22,724 nucleotides of DNA from Saccoglossus kowalevskii (taxonomy: Eukaryota > Hemichordata > Enteropneusta > Harrimaniidae). The stretch lies in NCBI RefSeq assembly GCF_000003605.2, contig NW_003131608.1, positions 1 through 22,724 on the forward strand, given 5' to 3'. Numbering within the stretch: position 1 is the first letter of the stretch; each line of letters starts with the position of its first letter. Shown in pieces: positions 21,012 through 22,724 of this stretch. The position numbers were made by a program, and so were the translations under genes. The notes beneath the pieces are model-generated. The model was not told where the DNA came from. It searched no databases and saw only the letters and a program-made list of their open reading frames with translations.

Positions 21012-21613
21012 TGAACAGTACTAGATGTCATGTGGTATTCCAATCAATGTACCTTTGTAAAGGATAGGTTTATTGGCGATGCTGTAAGAACAGTACTAGA
21101 TGTCATGTGGTATTCCAATCAATGTGCCTTTGCAAAGGATAGGTTTATTGGGGATGCTGTAAGAACAGTACGGGATGTCATGTGGTATTCCAATCAATGT
21201 GCCTTTGTAAAGGATAGGTTTATTGGGAATGCTGTAAGAACAGTACTGTATGTCATGTGGTATTCCAATCAATGTATCTTTGTAAAGGTTAGGTTTATTT
21301 GGAATGCTGTAAGTACAGTTGTGCGTGTCGTGTGGTATTCAAATCAATGTGCCTTTGTAAAGGGTAGGTTTATTGGGAATGCTGTAAGAACAGTACTGGA
21401 TGTCATGTGGTATTCAAATCAATGTGCCTTTGTAAACGATAGGTTTATTGGGGATACTGTAAGAGAACAGTACTGGATGTCATGTGGTATTCAAATCAAT
21501 GTGCCTTTGTAAAGGATAGGTTTATTGGGGATGCTGTAAGAACAGTACTAGATGTCATGTGGTATTCAAATCAATGTGCCTTTGTAAAAGATAGGTTTAT
21601 TGGGGATGCTGTA
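21012..21613 (+). repeat. Right family I HOR unit 5, 8 monomers (602 bp)
   Basis: The shortest unit, with the usual head. A 2-bp insertion (GTAAGAGAACAG near 21465) makes one monomer 77 bp and shifts the forward frame. Confidence 0.85.
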
Positions 21614-22724
21614 TGAACAGTACTAGATGTCATGTGGTATTCCAATCAATGTACCTTTGTAAAGGATAGGTTTATTGGCGATGCTGTAAGAACAGTACTA
21701 GATGTCATGTGGTATTCCAATCAATGTGCCTTTGCAAAGGATAGGTTTATTGGGGATGCTGTAAGAACAGTACGGGATGTCATGTGGTATTCCAATCAAT
21801 GTGCCTTTGTAAAGGATAGGTTTATTGGGAATGCTGTAAGAACAGTACTGTATGTCATGTGGTATTCCAATCAATGTATCTTTGTAAAGGTTAGGTTTAT
21901 TTGGAATGCTGTAAGTACAGTTGTGCGTGTCGTGTGGTATTCAAATCAATGTGCCTTTGTAAAGGGTAGGTTTATTGGAAATGCTGTAAGAACAGTACTG
22001 GATGTCATGTGGTATTCAAATCAATGTGCCTTTGTAAAGGATAGGTTTATTGGGGATACTGTAAGAACAGTACTGGATGTCATGTGGTATTCCAATCAAT
22101 GTGCCTTTGTAAAGACTAGGTTTATTGGGAATGCTGTAAGAACAGTACTGGATGTCATGTGGTATTCAAATCAATGTACCTTTGTAAAGGATAGGTTTAT
22201 TAGGGATACTGTAAGAACAGTACTGGATGTCATGTGGTATTCCAATCAATGTGCCTTTGTAAAGGATAGGTTTATTGGGGATGCTGTAAGAACAGTACTG
22301 GATGTCATGTGGTATTCAAATCAATGTGCCTTTGTAAAAGATAGGTTTATTGGGAATGCTGTAAGAACTGTATTGGATGTCATGTGATATTCCAATCAAT
22401 GTGTCTTTGTAAAGGATATGTTTATTGGGGATGATATAAGAACAGTACGGGATGTCATGTGATATTAAAATCAATGTGCCTTTGTAAAGAATAGGTTTAT
22501 TGGGGATGCGTAAGAACAGTTATGCATGTCGTGTGGTATTCAAATCAATGTGCCTTTGTAAAGGATAGGTTTATTGGGGATACTGTAATAACAGTACTGG
22601 ATGTCATGTGGTATTCCAATCAATGTGCTATTGCAAAGGTCATGTTTATTGGGGATACTGTAAGACAGTACTGGAAGTCATGTGGTATTCCAATCAATGT
22701 ATCTTTGTAAAGGTTAGTTTATTT
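21614..22724 (+). repeat. Right family I HOR unit 6, running out of the window
   Basis: Begins with the common head, then from about 22150 takes up the tail and 74-bp monomer that close the left-domain units, and then the head of the unit seen at 778, 2052 and 3851. It joins the two HOR organisations. The last monomers have two single-base losses (GTAAGACAGT near 22663, AAGGTTAGTTT near 22714). Confidence 0.8.
22457..22530 (+). repeat. 74-bp frame-shifting monomer, copy 4
   Basis: Same deletion (GGATGCGTAAG starting at 22504) and TGATATTAAAATC signature, 18,680 bp downstream of copy 3. It shows that the right-hand domain returns to the HOR type found at the left end of the window. Confidence 0.9.

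Larger units (their letters stand above)
1..22724 (+). repeat. 75-bp tandem satellite array filling the window
   Basis: About 303 head-to-tail copies of a 75-bp monomer, all in one orientation, with no interruption by non-repeat sequence and both ends of the array outside the window. The period shows in the regular recurrence of GTCATGTGGTATTC and GGTTTATTGG every 75 bases. Almost all copies are exactly 75 bp. Exceptions are single-base indels, for example near 11, 756, 2030, 3829, 5200, 5683, 7135, 8811, 11110, 12281, 16139 and 22663, and one 2-bp insertion near 21465. Copies differ at a limited set of recurring positions, which lets them be sorted into types. Such arrays usually form constitutive heterochromatin, often at centromeres. 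The location here is inferred only from size and purity. No stretch longer than one monomer lacks the repeat. Confidence 0.99.
16139..22724 (+). repeat. Family I satellite domain, right part
   Basis: Family I markers return here: GATATGTTTGTTGGGA near 16189, TTTATTTGGAATG near 16570, and AAAGGGTAGG near 16634. The left edge coincides with a 1-bp deletion (GTAAGACAGT for GTAAGAACAGT) at about 16137. The same deletion form occurs at about 10-15 and 22663. The domain consists of HOR units with a common head and different lengths. From about 22150 it carries the tail and 74-bp monomer seen at 421-777, 1678-2051 and 3477-3850. Confidence 0.8.

Noticed and set aside
29-22710. Forward open frames as genes for a giant repetitive protein
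   Set aside because: They follow from a stop-free 25-codon repeat. They are broken by TGA in the TGG position, by 74-, 76- and 77-bp monomers and by GTATGA variants. They have no unique ends or other domains, and opposite-strand frames are open across the same DNA.
1-22724. CRISPR array or prokaryotic repeat
   Set aside because: There are no unique spacers between constant repeats. The whole 75-bp unit is repeated and varies at fixed sites, and no associated genes are present.
1-22724. Telomeric repeat, because some monomers contain GGTTAGGTTTA
   Set aside because: The match to TTAGG-type telomeres is about 10 bases and occurs once in a 75-bp unit, with no tandem telomere motif.
1-22724. 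CENP-B box
   Set aside because: No sequence resembling the CG-containing CENP-B core was seen. The monomer consensus has no CpG at all.
1-22724. Promoter, ribosome binding site or tRNA/rRNA signals
   Set aside because: Any matches recur with every monomer and lack the other parts of such elements. No RNA gene fold or unique sequence was seen.

Overview
The window holds one thing: a tandem satellite DNA array that runs from the first base to the last. The monomer is 75 bp. Comparable phase points at 29 and 22680 lie 22,651 bp apart, which is 302 monomer lengths plus 1 bp, so about 303 head-to-tail copies fill the window, all in the same orientation. I see no unique sequence, protein-coding gene, RNA gene, transposable element, CRISPR array or telomere repeat. 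An array like this is typical of eukaryotic heterochromatin, such as a centromere, pericentromere or subtelomere. The species cannot be told from sequence alone. The consensus monomer is about 40% GC, has no CpG, and is strongly G-over-C on the + strand (21 G to 9 C by hand count). CpG loss would fit a genome that methylates DNA, but this is inference.

Layout: (1) 1-4375 is monomer family I, arranged as variable-length higher-order repeats (HORs) that share a head and a tail (17-mer, 24-mer, and a copy cut off after about 7 monomers). (2) About 4376-16138 is family II, built from a different set of monomer variants, with overlapping block duplications at offsets of 3978, 6680, 2026, 750 and 450 bp. 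(3) About 16139-22724 returns to family I, with HOR units of 19, 24, 9, 11 and 8 monomers that start with the same head. From about 22.15 kb it runs back into the module seen at 0.4-0.8 kb. Blocks carrying the same rare variants lie on both sides of the family II domain, for example 2620-3480 and 18448-19308.

Reading frames: 75 is a multiple of 3, and one forward frame of the consensus has no stop, so chains of monomers appear as open frames of up to 594 codons. A reverse frame is also open wherever certain variants occur. In-frame stops, 74- and 76-bp monomers, open frames on both strands and the lack of any non-repeat domain argue that these are by-products of the repeat and not genes. I call no CDS. 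The points of interest are the array's evolution (variable HOR lengths, family switch points, chimeric monomers), a dyad-symmetric element present in most monomers, CpG found mainly in one monomer type, and a patchy 150-bp dimer register.
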